A DNA stretch of 61,685 bases from CAZEQD01 sp964514305 (GTDB lineage Bacteria; Acidobacteriota; Aminicenantia; Aminicenantales; Aminicenantaceae): contig CAZEQD010000007.1 of the NCBI GenBank assembly GCA_964514305.1, positions 1 through 61,685 on the forward strand. The letters are read 5' to 3'. Below the pieces are notes generated by a model. That model worked only from the letters and a program-made list of their open reading frames with translations. It made no database searches and was not told the DNA's origin. Both the position numbers and the translations under genes were made by a program. Shown here piece after piece: positions 52,447 through 61,626 of the stretch. Numbering within the stretch: the first letter of the stretch is position 1; each line of letters begins with the position of its first letter.

Positions 52447-53952
52447 ATGAAAAAAACCTTGATTGTAGCCCTAATCAGTTTTCTGTTAGGAATCTTTTTA
52501 GCTGGATTGATCTTTGTTTATTTCCCAGAAAAAAATAATCCTGAAAATTTTTCTGAAGATCCTGCTTCGCTTTCTCTGGCTTCTTCTCTCTATGCTCTCT
52601 CTCCTTCAACGGCGACAGCCAGTCCTAACTTCGTCCGGATTGTAAATAAAGTAGGCCCCGCTGTCCTTAAGATTGAAGCCGAAAGAGTGGAAAAAAGGAA
52701 AGTTTTCAGTTTCGGCGAGGACTGGCCGTTTGAAGATTTCTGGGACAGATTCTTTGGTATGCCGCGGCAAAGAGAGCAGGAATACCGCTCAATTGCCTAC
52801 GGTACCGGCTTTTTTATAAGCGGCGATGGCTATATATTGACCAACAACCATATTGTTGAAAATGCAGTAAAGGTCACAGTTTTTTCCATAAAAGGTAAAG
52901 AATATCCAGCTAAAATTGTGGGAACTGACAAAAAGACAGATATTGCCCTTTTAAAAGTAGAGGGGAAGAATCTGCCTTTTGCCCAACTTGGTGACTCCGC
53001 TCGGCTCCAGGTAGGAGAATGGGTCTTAGCTATTGGTAATCCCCTGGGAATGGAGCATACAGTAACCGCAGGTATTGTCAGCGCTAAAGGCAGGCAGCTT
53101 TCTGGAAGTCTTAATGTGCCAGATTACCAGGATTTCATCCAGACCGATGCCGCCATTAATAGAGGAAACAGCGGCGGTCCATTGGTTAATATGGCTGCAG
53201 AAGTCATTGGCATTACCAGTAATATTTTAACACCCACTGGCGGAAATATTGGCATCGGCTTTGCCATTCCCTCAAACTTAGCCCGAAAAATAGTAAAACA
53301 GCTTAAAGAAAAGGGAAGAGTAATAAGAGGCTATTTGGGGGTTCAGATCCAACCTACCCCCATTACTGAAGACCAGAAAAAGCTGCTTAAACTAAAATCT
53401 GCCAATGGCGCCTTTGTTACTGGAGTAGAACCTGGTTTTCCTGCCGAAAAAGCTGGACTCAAACGTTATGATGTTATCATTGAAGTAAACGGTCAATCTA
53501 TAAAAGATGCCAATGATTTAAGGTTTAAAATTGCTGAGATTCCACCCGGGACAGAAGTTAAAATAAAAATTATTCGCGATGGTAAGGAGAAAACTCTGAC
53601 AGCCAAACTGGTGGAATATCCATCTGAACAAGCAAAAGAAACAATCTCTTCCTCTGGAAAAGACATCGGTTTTACTGTGCGTGAATTAACGCCTTCTTTA
53701 GCTCACCGCTACGGCTTTCGGACTGAAGCAGGACTACTTATCACAGATGTCCGCCGCTACAGTGAAGCCGAAAGAAAAGGCCTGGAAGCCGGGGATATTA
53801 TCCTTGAAGTTAACCGTCGTTCTGTGACTAAAATAAGAGAACTTGATAACATATTGAAAAAACTCAAATCAGGAGATCCAATTATGCTCTTGGTCCGGAG
53901 AGAAAGAGACAGGCAAGCTCAAGAATTTATTGTTACCTTACGGATGCCCTGA
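52447..53952 (+). CDS. periplasmic HtrA/DegP-type serine protease
   Basis: A 501-residue envelope protease/chaperone. A membrane-anchoring or signal helix comes first (TLIVALISFLLGIFLAGLIFVYF). The trypsin-like domain has the triad H135 (TNNHIVEN), D165 (KTDIALL) and S242 (GNSGGPLV). Two PDZ domains follow (about 290-385 and 405-500). The acidic/aromatic loop at about 85-115 between strand 1 and the His motif is of the DegP LA-loop type. It degrades misfolded periplasmic proteins under stress. It abuts dapF (stop at 53952, dapF ATG at 53953). Confidence 0.95.
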   Translation: MKKTLIVALISFLLGIFLAGLIFVYFPEKNNPENFSEDPASLSLASSLYALSPSTATASPNFVRIVNKVGPAVLKIEAERVEKRKVFSFGEDWPFEDFWDRFFGMPRQREQEYRSIAYGTGFFISGDGYILTNNHIVENAVKVTVFSIKGKEYPAKIVGTDKKTDIALLKVEGKNLPFAQLGDSARLQVGEWVLAIGNPLGMEHTVTAGIVSAKGRQLSGSLNVPDYQDFIQTDAAINRGNSGGPLVNMAAEVIGITSNILTPTGGNIGIGFAIPSNLARKIVKQLKEKGRVIRGYLGVQIQPTPITEDQKKLLKLKSANGAFVTGVEPGFPAEKAGLKRYDVIIEVNGQSIKDANDLRFKIAEIPPGTEVKIKIIRDGKEKTLTAKLVEYPSEQAKETISSSGKDIGFTVRELTPSLAHRYGFRTEAGLLITDVRRYSEAERKGLEAGDIILEVNRRSVTKIRELDNILKKLKSGDPIMLLVRRERDRQAQEFIVTLRMP

Positions 53953-54804
53953 ATGAAATTTATAAAAGTTCATTCTCTTGGTAATGATTTTCTAATCGTT
54001 AACCTCTCCCAAATCAAAAAATCATCAGAAAGTGCTCAGCTAGCCCAGAGAATCTGTGACCGGCATACGGGAGTAGGCGCTGATGGACTGCTGCTTATAT
54101 CTATCCAGAATAGAGTCAAAGGTATCGTGAATTTTCGGATATTTAATGCTGATGGAACTGAAGCAGAAATTTCTGGTAATGGTCTCCGCTGTGCAGCAGC
54201 TTCCCTTTATTACCAGAATAAAATCAAAACATCTCCCATTAAGTTTACAACTACTGCTGGTCAAAGAGAATGTAAGCTTATCGAGCGTAATAACAATCTT
54301 TTTCTCTTAAAAATTGAGATGGGAATCCCTCTGCTTAACTCTCAAGAAATACCTTTTGATGATGGTTCCTTTCATCAGAAAGTAATAGACTATCCTCTTT
54401 CTATCAACCAAAAAATATATCCTATTACGGCTGTTTCGCTCGGGAATCCCCATTGTGCTATTTTTGTTGATCGCTTCCCTTCAAGATTGGAATGGCATCA
54501 ACTAGGACGAGAAATAGAATCTCACCCCTTTTTCCCAAAAAGAACCAATATTGAGTTTATCAGAGTTCTCAACAGGAAAGAAATGAATGTTCTCTTTTGG
54601 GAGCGAGGGGTAGGCGAGACTCTTTCTTCTGGAAGCGGAGCTTGTGCCGCAGTCGTTGCTTCTATTTTAAAAAACCTGACAGAGAGAAAAGTTAAGGTGC
54701 GAACCTCTATGGGAACTTTAACTGTGGAATGGGAAAAAGAAGAGATTTTCCAAACCGGTCCTTCTCAAGTAGTCTTTGAAGGGGATTATCTCAACCTCGA
54801 ATAG
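53953..54804 (+). CDS. dapF: diaminopimelate epimerase
   Basis: Interconverts LL- and meso-diaminopimelate for lysine and peptidoglycan synthesis, without PLP. The 283-residue protein has VHSLGNDFLIVN at the N-terminus and both catalytic cysteines, C80 in GNGLRCAA and C231 in GSGACAAVV, with conserved NPHCAIFV and RTNIEF. The ATG follows the htrA stop with no spacer, so it is probably translated from the same mRNA. It converges on the FadL-type gene. Confidence 0.96.
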   Translation: MKFIKVHSLGNDFLIVNLSQIKKSSESAQLAQRICDRHTGVGADGLLLISIQNRVKGIVNFRIFNADGTEAEISGNGLRCAAASLYYQNKIKTSPIKFTTTAGQRECKLIERNNNLFLLKIEMGIPLLNSQEIPFDDGSFHQKVIDYPLSINQKIYPITAVSLGNPHCAIFVDRFPSRLEWHQLGREIESHPFFPKRTNIEFIRVLNRKEMNVLFWERGVGETLSSGSGACAAVVASILKNLTERKVKVRTSMGTLTVEWEKEEIFQTGPSQVVFEGDYLNLE

Positions 54805-54818
54805 AACCTAAAATATAA

Positions 54819-56024
54819 TCACAAGGAAAAAGTGATTCCTAATCCTAAGATAGTAGCATTCAGATTGTATTTGGCTCTTAAAGGAATACCAAGAGTTGTC
54901 CACGTGCCTTCCCGTTGCTGTCCTCGGGCATAGATATAAAGAAAATCAATCTGCATTTTTCCAGCCTTATATCCGATTCCCCCTAATAAACTGACTTTAT
55001 TAACATCAATATTTTTTTCGCTCAGAGTTGCTTCAGGAGTGGCTGAATGATCTAAGCCAATTCCGGCCCTGAGAGCAATTCCATCGGGAAGAGTATATTC
55101 CAGACCTCCTCTAAAAATAATTATATTCTTAAAATTCATGGGTTCAGAAGTTTTTAAATCCCCCATCATCGGAATATTCTTTATGACTTTATCCACATCC
55201 TTTAAAGCAGACCACATGGTATACTGAAAACCGGTGGTAAAGACAAACTGAGGTGAAAACCTGTAAGAAAGGCCAAACTCGATATCCCAGGGAAGATTAA
55301 AAGATGTTTCCGAATCGAGATTTAGCTTTAATGTCCCAAAATCTGGGTTGTAAGTCTGGATAGAAGTAATGCCTGTTAGCTTCATCTTGGTTGGTCCTCT
55401 GATATCCAAACCTATCCCAATTTTTTCTGAAGGCCTGTATAAAAAGCCAATTCCGCCGGTTAAATTTGTCCCGTTTTCCTCAGCATTCATCGGACCGAAA
55501 CCCTCCATTTGAGTATCAACGCTTAAAACCCCCCGATAGAAATTAAGGTTAAATCCAACTGAAAATTTGTCATTCAATCGATAGGCAAGGGTAGGCGTAA
55601 AAGAAACAATGCCCAAATACGATTTAAAGGGAAAACCCAACTGATCTTTCTTCCAATCGACTCCACCGCCAGCATATGGCACAAAAACACCAAAACCAAA
55701 TGAGAGTCTTTCACCGGTGCTATAGGAGATAAAAATTTGAGGTATGTTAGTGGAATATTTGCTCTCAGCTCTTTGTCCATCAAAAACCATCTGATGAGTT
55801 GGCCAAACATGAAAGCCGTCTATAGAGAATTTAAGGTTTCTCTTTTGAAAAGCGAGGCCAGCTGGATTATAGAAAATAGTGCTGGGGTCGTCAGCCAGAC
55901 CAGCAAAGGCTCCACCTAAAGCCATGGCTCGACAGCCTATTAAAGTATTGTTCCAACCTCCAGCCCAAACTCCGCCACTCAACAGGAAAAAAGAAATAAA
56001 AAAAACTATAGTCACTTTCTTCAT
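54819..56024 (-). CDS. OmpP1/FadL/TodX-type outer-membrane protein
   Basis: A 401-residue outer-membrane beta-barrel protein with signal peptide MKKVTIVFFISFFLLSGGVWAGG. The family N-terminus GWNNTLIGCRAMALGGAFAGLADDPSTIFYNPAGLAF is clear (cf. the NPA motif of FadL). Amphipathic strands run to the end, which finishes in Phe-Ser-Leu. Members carry hydrophobic compounds such as fatty acids or aromatics across the outer membrane. The ATG at 56024 has AAGGAG; a 5-residue longer start exists. Its spacer to lon contains mosaic element copy 4. Confidence 0.9.
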   Translation of the reverse strand: MKKVTIVFFISFFLLSGGVWAGGWNNTLIGCRAMALGGAFAGLADDPSTIFYNPAGLAFQKRNLKFSIDGFHVWPTHQMVFDGQRAESKYSTNIPQIFISYSTGERLSFGFGVFVPYAGGGVDWKKDQLGFPFKSYLGIVSFTPTLAYRLNDKFSVGFNLNFYRGVLSVDTQMEGFGPMNAEENGTNLTGGIGFLYRPSEKIGIGLDIRGPTKMKLTGITSIQTYNPDFGTLKLNLDSETSFNLPWDIEFGLSYRFSPQFVFTTGFQYTMWSALKDVDKVIKNIPMMGDLKTSEPMNFKNIIIFRGGLEYTLPDGIALRAGIGLDHSATPEATLSEKNIDVNKVSLLGGIGYKAGKMQIDFLYIYARGQQREGTWTTLGIPLRAKYNLNATILGLGITFSL

Positions 56025-56115
56025 TGCTTCTCCTTCCAATTTTCTGGAAATTCCTTGACTATTGAATTATAAAATTTCAGCCTTTTTGTCAAGCTAAAGG
56101 GGGGCTCTGCCTTAT

Positions 56116-56244
56116 GGGGTCAGACCTTCATAAGTTTCATAACTTTAATTTTTACAATAACTGTAATAACTTTTGTCCCCTACAAACCGACGAAATATAT
56201 CAATAGAGAAGCATAATTTATGAAACTTATGAAGGTCTGACCCC
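56116..56244. repeat. inverted-repeat-bounded mosaic element, copy 4
   Basis: The left arm starts GGGGTCAGACCTTCATAAGT at 56116; the inverse arm ends at 56244. The interior of about 72 nt is unlike the other copies. The right end touches the lon stop codon (56245-56247) with no intervening base. Confidence 0.85.
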
Positions 56245-58623
56245 TTAGACTAAGGCCTGATCAAACACTTCCTTTATTTCCCCGAGAAAAATGAATTTCA
56301 TCTCTTTCTTTATTTTTTTGGGAATATCAATTAGGTCCTTTTTATTGGCTAAAGGCAGAATCATTTTTTTAACGCCTGCCCGCTGAGCCGCCAAAACCTT
56401 CTCTTTGATTCCTCCTACAGGAAGAATATTTCCCCGTAGGGTAATTTCTCCGGTCATGGCCACATCTCTTTTTACTTTCTTTTCAGTACAGACTGAGATT
56501 AGAGCAGTAGCTATAGTCACTCCAGCTGAGGGTCCATCTTTGGGAATAGCTCCTTCAGGAATATGGATATGAAAGTCGTGTTGGGAAAAAATCTGATTAG
56601 CAATACCGAACTCTTGAGCATGGGCCCGAGCATAGCTTAGGGCAGCTCGGGCTGACTCCTTCATCACATCCCCCAGGGATCCAGTCAAAGTGAGATTTCC
56701 CTTTCCTTTCATCTTGGTTGCTTCCACAAATAAAATTTCTCCACCGGTGGCTGTCCAAGCTACACCCGTAGCTACTCCTATCTGATCGCTCTTTAGGAGC
56801 TGATCCCTGAAAATACGGGGAGGACCAAGATATTTTTCAACGTTTTGAGAGGTAATCTTAGTTTTGGCCTTTTTCCCTTCGGCCACTTTCCTGGCTACTT
56901 TACGGCAAATAGAAGCTATTTCTCTCTCTAAATTTCTGACTCCAGCCTCTCTGGTGTAGAGGGATACTATTTTTTTAATGGCTCCTTTGGTAAAGGAAAT
57001 AAGATTTTCATCAAGGGCATTTTCCTTTATCTGTTTAGGAACCAGATGGCGGAGGGCAATCTGCAGCTTTTCTTCTTCAGTATAGCCAGGTAAGTGGATG
57101 ACTTCCATTCTGTCGCGAAATGCAGGTTGAATTGGATCAAGAAGATTGGCTGTGGTAATAAACATTACTTTAGATAGATCAAAAGGAACCCCAAGGTAAT
57201 GATCGCGGAAAGAATAATTTTGCTCAGGGTCTAAAACTTCAAGAAGAGCTGAAGAAGGATCTCCCCTAAAATCAGCTCCGATCTTATCTACCTCATCCAT
57301 CATGAAAACAGGGTTATTGGAACCGCATCTCCTCAGCCCCTGGATAATTCTGCCTGGTAAAGCCCCTACATAGGTCCTTCTATGGCCTCTGATCTCAGCC
57401 TCATCTCTTACTCCACCTAAGGAAATGCGGATAAACTTCCTTCCCAAAGCTCTGGCTATAGAACGGCCAAGCGAGGTCTTACCTACTCCAGGCGGACCAA
57501 CAAAACAAAGGATAGGTCCTTTGATCTTTTTAGATAGTTTCCTAACTCCAAGATATTCAATAATCCTTTCTTTTACTTTATCTAAGCCATAATGATCCTC
57601 ATCAAGAATCTGTTTGGCTTTCCGGAGATCAAGATTATCAACTGTGCTTTTATTCCAAGGCAATGAAAACATCCAATCTAAATAGTTACGAACAACAGCA
57701 GTTTCAGCAGATTCAGGATGCATTTGGGAAAGGCGTTTAATCTGTTTTTCCAGTTCCTCTCTTACTTCCTGGGTAACTTTTAATTTCTTCAACTTTTCTT
57801 GGTAAGCTTTTATTTCTTCCTGGATTTCAGTCCCTTCTCCCAACTCTTTCTGAATAGCTTTCATCTGCTGGCGGAGAAAATACTGCTTTTGAAGTTTCTC
57901 CATTTCACCCTTGGCTTCACTGCTTATCTTGGATTGGACATCTAAAAGCTCAAGCTCTCGGGTTAAAAGTTCATATACTTTCTTCAGCCTTTTCACTGGA
58001 TCTTCAATCTCCAAAACCTGTTGAGCTTCTTCCACTTTAAGCTCAAGGTTAGCAGCCGTTAAATCAGCCAACCGGCCTGGTTCTTCTACGTTAGCGGCAA
58101 TGATCATGATTTCTGGCGGAATATTCTTACCAAGCGATGATGCTTTTTCTATTCCTTCCCTGACATTTCGAATTAAAGCCTCTATTTCTATCGATTTTTC
58201 TACCTCTTCAGGCTCATGGATAACATTTACTTTAGCTGAGTAAAAAGGCTTCCCTTCTTCAAGAGCTTCAATTTTAGCTCTAACTAATCCTTGAGCTAAA
58301 ATCCTTATACGACTATCAGGAAGCTTCAACATGCGCATAATTAAAGCCACTGTTCCCACTTGATAGACATCTTCCTTTTTAGGCTCTTCAATCTCGATTT
58401 TTTTCTGAGTAAGAAGGAGAATCATGCGATTAGTAGATAGAGAATTATCAACTGCATTTTTCGATTTTTCTCTACCCACAAATAAGGGCACAACCATATA
58501 GGGGAAAACAACGATATCCCTCAACATGAGAACTGGAAGTTCTTTGGGGACATGAAGCTTCCTGTCCCCTTCTGAAATTATATTTTCATATTGATCTTCA
58601 TCATTGTTTTCTTTTTTAGCCAT
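56245..58623 (-). CDS. lon: ATP-dependent protease Lon
   Basis: A 792-residue cytoplasmic AAA+ serine protease. N-terminal substrate-recognition domain (LPVLMLRDIVVFPYMVVPLFVGR), a coiled-coil linker, AAA+ module with Walker A GPPGVGKTS and Walker B FMMDEVDK, then the proteolytic domain with S699 in PKDGPSAGVT and the dyad Lys near 742 in GGIKEKVLAA. It degrades misfolded and regulatory proteins. It starts 15 bases after hsp20 and has GAGGGAG before the ATG. A repeat element abuts its stop codon. Confidence 0.97.
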   Translation of the reverse strand: MAKKENNDEDQYENIISEGDRKLHVPKELPVLMLRDIVVFPYMVVPLFVGREKSKNAVDNSLSTNRMILLLTQKKIEIEEPKKEDVYQVGTVALIMRMLKLPDSRIRILAQGLVRAKIEALEEGKPFYSAKVNVIHEPEEVEKSIEIEALIRNVREGIEKASSLGKNIPPEIMIIAANVEEPGRLADLTAANLELKVEEAQQVLEIEDPVKRLKKVYELLTRELELLDVQSKISSEAKGEMEKLQKQYFLRQQMKAIQKELGEGTEIQEEIKAYQEKLKKLKVTQEVREELEKQIKRLSQMHPESAETAVVRNYLDWMFSLPWNKSTVDNLDLRKAKQILDEDHYGLDKVKERIIEYLGVRKLSKKIKGPILCFVGPPGVGKTSLGRSIARALGRKFIRISLGGVRDEAEIRGHRRTYVGALPGRIIQGLRRCGSNNPVFMMDEVDKIGADFRGDPSSALLEVLDPEQNYSFRDHYLGVPFDLSKVMFITTANLLDPIQPAFRDRMEVIHLPGYTEEEKLQIALRHLVPKQIKENALDENLISFTKGAIKKIVSLYTREAGVRNLEREIASICRKVARKVAEGKKAKTKITSQNVEKYLGPPRIFRDQLLKSDQIGVATGVAWTATGGEILFVEATKMKGKGNLTLTGSLGDVMKESARAALSYARAHAQEFGIANQIFSQHDFHIHIPEGAIPKDGPSAGVTIATALISVCTEKKVKRDVAMTGEITLRGNILPVGGIKEKVLAAQRAGVKKMILPLANKKDLIDIPKKIKKEMKFIFLGEIKEVFDQALV

Positions 58624-58638
58624 CGATTTACTCCCTCT

Positions 58639-59091
58639 CTAATCCCTGCTTTTTTGAATTTTTACTCTTACTTCTTTCTCTTTCTTGCCTCTGTACTTTT
58701 TCAAAACAACCGTTAAAATTCCATTCTCTAAAGAGGCTTTTGCTTTCTCAGGCACTACCAGACTCGGCAAAAAAATGTAACGGCGAAAAGTTCCATATTC
58801 ACGTTCTAAACGATGATATTTAATCTTTCCTTGAGGAGGTTTCTCTCTTTTGAGGCCGTTTACTTCCAGGCGGTTGCTATGGAGGAGGATATTTATATCT
58901 TTCTGGGCTACTCCAGGCAGCTCAATCTCTATTTTGATCTCATTTCCTTTTTCAGAAATATCAACACAAGGGACCCAGCTTTCATCAAGTCCTAGAAACT
59001 CTCGTTTTTGGAAAAAGACTTCCCCGAAAATTCTATCTATCTCAGCTTCTATTTTAACAGTTCTCGAAACAGGCTTGATTTTTTTAGCCAT
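58639..59091 (-). CDS. Hsp20/alpha-crystallin family small heat-shock protein
   Basis: A 150-residue holdase chaperone. The alpha-crystallin domain spans about 42-140 with WVPCVDISEKGNEIKIEIELPGVAQKDINILLHSNRLEVNG and the C-terminal ASLENGILTVVLKK strand (the A-x-x-x-n-G-v-L signature). The N-terminal arm contains a predicted helix. The usual IXI tail motif is not obvious. It sits between nrdR and lon; pairing a holdase with Lon suggests a shared stress response, but no CIRCE-like operator is seen upstream. Confidence 0.93.
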   Translation of the reverse strand: MAKKIKPVSRTVKIEAEIDRIFGEVFFQKREFLGLDESWVPCVDISEKGNEIKIEIELPGVAQKDINILLHSNRLEVNGLKREKPPQGKIKYHRLEREYGTFRRYIFLPSLVVPEKAKASLENGILTVVLKKYRGKKEKEVRVKIQKSRD

Positions 59092-59108
59092 GGGCGAATA
59101 CTTATAAG

Positions 59109-59564
59109 CTATTTCTCTCTCAGAAGTTTCTCCAGGACTTCCTTAAACTCCACTACATCCTTAAACTCACGATAAACTGAAGCGAAGCGTACATAGGCTA
59201 CCTTATCCAAGGCTTTTAATTTTCTCATCACCAAACGTCCTATCTCCGCAGCACTCATTTCTTTTTCAGGACGATCCTGAAGTTTAGATTCAATTTCTTC
59301 CACAATTTCTTCCAATTTACTAACCTGCACAGGTCTTTTTTCGCAAGCTTTTAACATACCCCGCAGCAGCTTCTGACTGTCAAAAGGCTGACGTCGGCCG
59401 TCTTTCTTTACTACCATATAAGGAATCTCTTCGATCTTCTCATAGGTAGTAAACCTTCGATGGCAGGAAAAACATTCCCGCCGCCTTCGGATGCGCAAAC
59501 CGTTTTTACTCTCCCGGGAGTCAATAACTTTACTATCAGAATGGCCACAAAAAGGGCATCTCAT
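59109..59564 (-). CDS. nrdR: transcriptional repressor NrdR
   Basis: ATP/dATP-responsive repressor of ribonucleotide reductase genes. The 151-residue protein has a zinc ribbon with C3, C6, C31 and C34 and an ATP-cone domain (about 49-139) starting VVKKDGRRQPFDSQKL. Length is standard. It overlaps the upstream flippase-like gene by 4 bases. No ribonucleotide reductase gene is in the window, and no NrdR box was noticed in the spacers. Confidence 0.96.
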   Translation of the reverse strand: MRCPFCGHSDSKVIDSRESKNGLRIRRRRECFSCHRRFTTYEKIEEIPYMVVKKDGRRQPFDSQKLLRGMLKACEKRPVQVSKLEEIVEEIESKLQDRPEKEMSAAEIGRLVMRKLKALDKVAYVRFASVYREFKDVVEFKEVLEKLLREK

Positions 59565-60601
59565 TGTTGATTCTTATCCTCACCTAATTTTTTCAATTGA
59601 AAGAGCGAAATTCCCTCTTTCCATAATATAGCATAACCCAGTAAACATGTCACCACTATCTGAATGGCATGAACTAAGATAGTCATGCCAATAGCCTGGT
59701 TGGGATCTATATGCAAAAAGGAAGTTAAGCCCAATTTGCTGAAATAATGAAATCCACCCAACATGCCAGGGGTGGGAATGGAAGCGCCAACCATAGTCAA
59801 GAACACATAGGGGAAAATAAAAAAGAAGGGAACTGAGATATTATAAGCAAATAAAAATATCCAATAATAAAAAATTATTCCCAACCAGACAACAAAAGAA
59901 AATAAAATATACATCAGTAAATTGCCCAGAGAGTGAAAAAATTTAAGCCCCTGAATGAATTCCTCCATTAATTCAAGGACTTTTTGGGAAAACTTCTTGG
60001 GAAATGGCTTCAATAAAAAAGAAATTGCTGTAAGAGTTTTTTCTCTAAAAAAATAGAGAGAAAGAGCTACCAGGAGCATAAAAGAAGCAAAAGCCACTCC
60101 CACTATACCCCATAAATAAAGGTTCGAATAGGCATCCTTATCCGCATGAAAATAAGAGGAATAAAGAGGCTTGGAAACTAGAAAAAGTCCTAAAAGAAAG
60201 CACATGGTAAAAATATCAAAAATCCTCTCGACAACAATTGTTCCAATTACAAAACCTTTGCTCATCCTCTCTTTCTGGGCCAAATAAAGAGGCTTAACCA
60301 ACTCACCTAATCTTCCTGGAAAAATCCAGGTAACGGTGAATCCAATGGTATTTCCAGCGAACCTGTTATAAAAGCTAACCCCCCGCTTTTCATATTGGAG
60401 AAGATAATTCCATCTTATAGCCCGGGTTACAAGATGAAGAGGAACCAAGACAATAAGCAGAATTAGAAACTTGAAGTTAACACCCGTGAGATAGCTTAGC
60501 GTTTCTTTCCAGTCAACACTTCTAAAGAAAAAATAGAGAAAAACAAATGTCAGTAAAAAAATTAGACCAAAGCGCATTAAATTTTTTACAGCTTTTTTCA
60601 T
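59561..60601 (-). CDS. YbhN/UPF0104-type (LPG synthase transmembrane region) protein
   Basis: A 346-residue integral membrane protein with about eight helices: KKAVKNLMRFGLIFLLTFVFLYFFFRSVDW, LVPLHLVTRAIRWNYLL, then GFTVTWIFPGRLGELVKPLYLAQKERMSKG, the hallmark of the flippase-like N-terminal domain of MprF relatives, and VGASIPTPGMLGGFHYF. No C-terminal lysyltransferase domain is present. Function of stand-alone members is unresolved; lipid translocation is suggested. First gene of the operon with nrdR, hsp20 and lon. Confidence 0.88.
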   Translation of the reverse strand: MKKAVKNLMRFGLIFLLTFVFLYFFFRSVDWKETLSYLTGVNFKFLILLIVLVPLHLVTRAIRWNYLLQYEKRGVSFYNRFAGNTIGFTVTWIFPGRLGELVKPLYLAQKERMSKGFVIGTIVVERIFDIFTMCFLLGLFLVSKPLYSSYFHADKDAYSNLYLWGIVGVAFASFMLLVALSLYFFREKTLTAISFLLKPFPKKFSQKVLELMEEFIQGLKFFHSLGNLLMYILFSFVVWLGIIFYYWIFLFAYNISVPFFFIFPYVFLTMVGASIPTPGMLGGFHYFSKLGLTSFLHIDPNQAIGMTILVHAIQIVVTCLLGYAILWKEGISLFQLKKLGEDKNQQ

Positions 60602-60693
60602 AATGAAGCGAAAATATTATCATCATCAATGGGCCAAGTCAATCTTAGAAAGGGTTGAAAATCAAGGAAATATAGGGTATTATTTCTTTAAGC

Positions 60694-60767
60694 TGGGAAG
60701 TCGTCCAATGGTAGGACACATGACTCTGGATCATGGAATCGGGGTTCGAATCCCTGCTTCCCAGCCA
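60694..60767 (+). tRNA. tRNA-Gln (CTG)
   Basis: Acceptor TGGGAAG/CTTCCCA, anticodon arm CATGA-CTCTGGA-TCATG with anticodon CTG at 60726-60728, T-arm CGGGG-TTCGAAT-CCCTG, discriminator G60764 and encoded CCA (60765-60767). Confidence 0.96.
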
Positions 60768-61149
60768 TCCTGACTCTCTTATTTTTCCCTGAAATTCCCT
60801 GTCTTTGGCTTTCAACCGTAACACCATAGCTTCAGCGTTAATCAACACAATTTGTCACATATTTGTCACATGGGAAGAGGTCTGCAAATGAAAAAAAGCA
60901 ACAGCAAGAGAACTAATCAAACTGTGGATTGAAGAAGAGAACCGCAAACAACTGCTTCACTTAAATGGAATAACATTTCTATTCAAATTTGACATCGAAT
61001 TTTACCTATGTTAAGAATTACAAGAAATTGACTTAAAGAAATAGAGCAAAAGGTGTTTATCCTCCAGCATAAAAGTCTGAAACCGCTTGACGAAATACAT
61101 TCGGTTCTACAGTCCGGCGCAAGTCATTTCCAAGCAAGGAGAAATAGAT
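60768..61149. other. 382-nt region after tRNA-Gln without a supported gene
   Basis: A TTTGTCACATATTTGTCACA direct repeat at about 60850-60870 is visible. One minus-strand frame (60645-60848) runs over the tRNA and is spurious. A 45-codon plus-strand frame ending near 61012 (ELIKLWIEEENRKQLLHLNG) has no ATG/GTG/TTG start and no recognised family. This looks like a tRNA-adjacent accessory segment, possibly decayed. Confidence 0.4.
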
Positions 61150-61257
61150 ATGGGTGATAAGGGAAAAAAGGATAAACGCAAAAGGGAACAACATAAAAAG
61201 GCCATGCATAGTCCAAAGGAAAAACGAAGATTGAAAAAAGAAAAGAAGAATAAATAA
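61150..61257 (+). CDS. very small basic protein
   Basis: A 35-residue protein, MGDKGKKDKRKREQHKKAMH followed by SPKEKRRLKKEKKNK. About half the residues are Lys or Arg. AAGGAG (61136-61141) stands eight bases before the ATG, an ideal spacing. The MGDKGxKDKxK opening resembles short, conserved hypothetical proteins found in many bacteria; no function is known. Nucleic-acid or ribosome binding is possible given the charge (inference). Confidence 0.6.
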   Translation: MGDKGKKDKRKREQHKKAMHSPKEKRRLKKEKKNK

Positions 61258-61626
61258 ATGCCCAGTGCTGTCCGGTGATGACTTACTCCTCATCAATGAA
61301 CCACCTGTAAAGTTAAATTTACAGTCTTAAAAGCCAGCAGAACATGTGGTCTGTACCCTGATGAGCTATGAGTAGGTACCGGAAATTTTCCCTGCACCAA
61401 TTCTCTAGGACCAACCTGGCATCGCTGAGGTTGATACCAGGAGAAGGCTGGCCGGGTTGAAGAGTCAGAAATCCTGAAGCCCTGGCTTCCCGAAATTGAA
61501 AAAAGACAGCAAAACTGGTTTAATACTACTTTAGGGAATACAATTGAGAGGGAAGGAAAAAGATATTATCAGTGAGAGAGAAAAATGCTGGCTGTTTTGG
61601 GGTTAATTCAGCAAAGGGAGGTTATA
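61258..61626. other. 369-nt region without a recognised gene
   Basis: No long frame with a ribosome site and no repeat in common with the rest of the window. Base composition is somewhat richer in G and C at 61400-61490 than nearby spacers. Confidence 0.4.

Noticed and set aside
54816..54838. AATCAC/GTGATT hairpin between dapF and the FadL-type gene
   Set aside because: It is only 6 bp, overlaps the end of the porin gene and lacks a T tract on either side.
60645..60848. Minus-strand 67-codon frame over tRNA-Gln
   Set aside because: It is antisense to a well-formed tRNA and its protein (WLGSRDSNPDSMIQSHVSYHW) is the familiar false translation of a tRNA complement.
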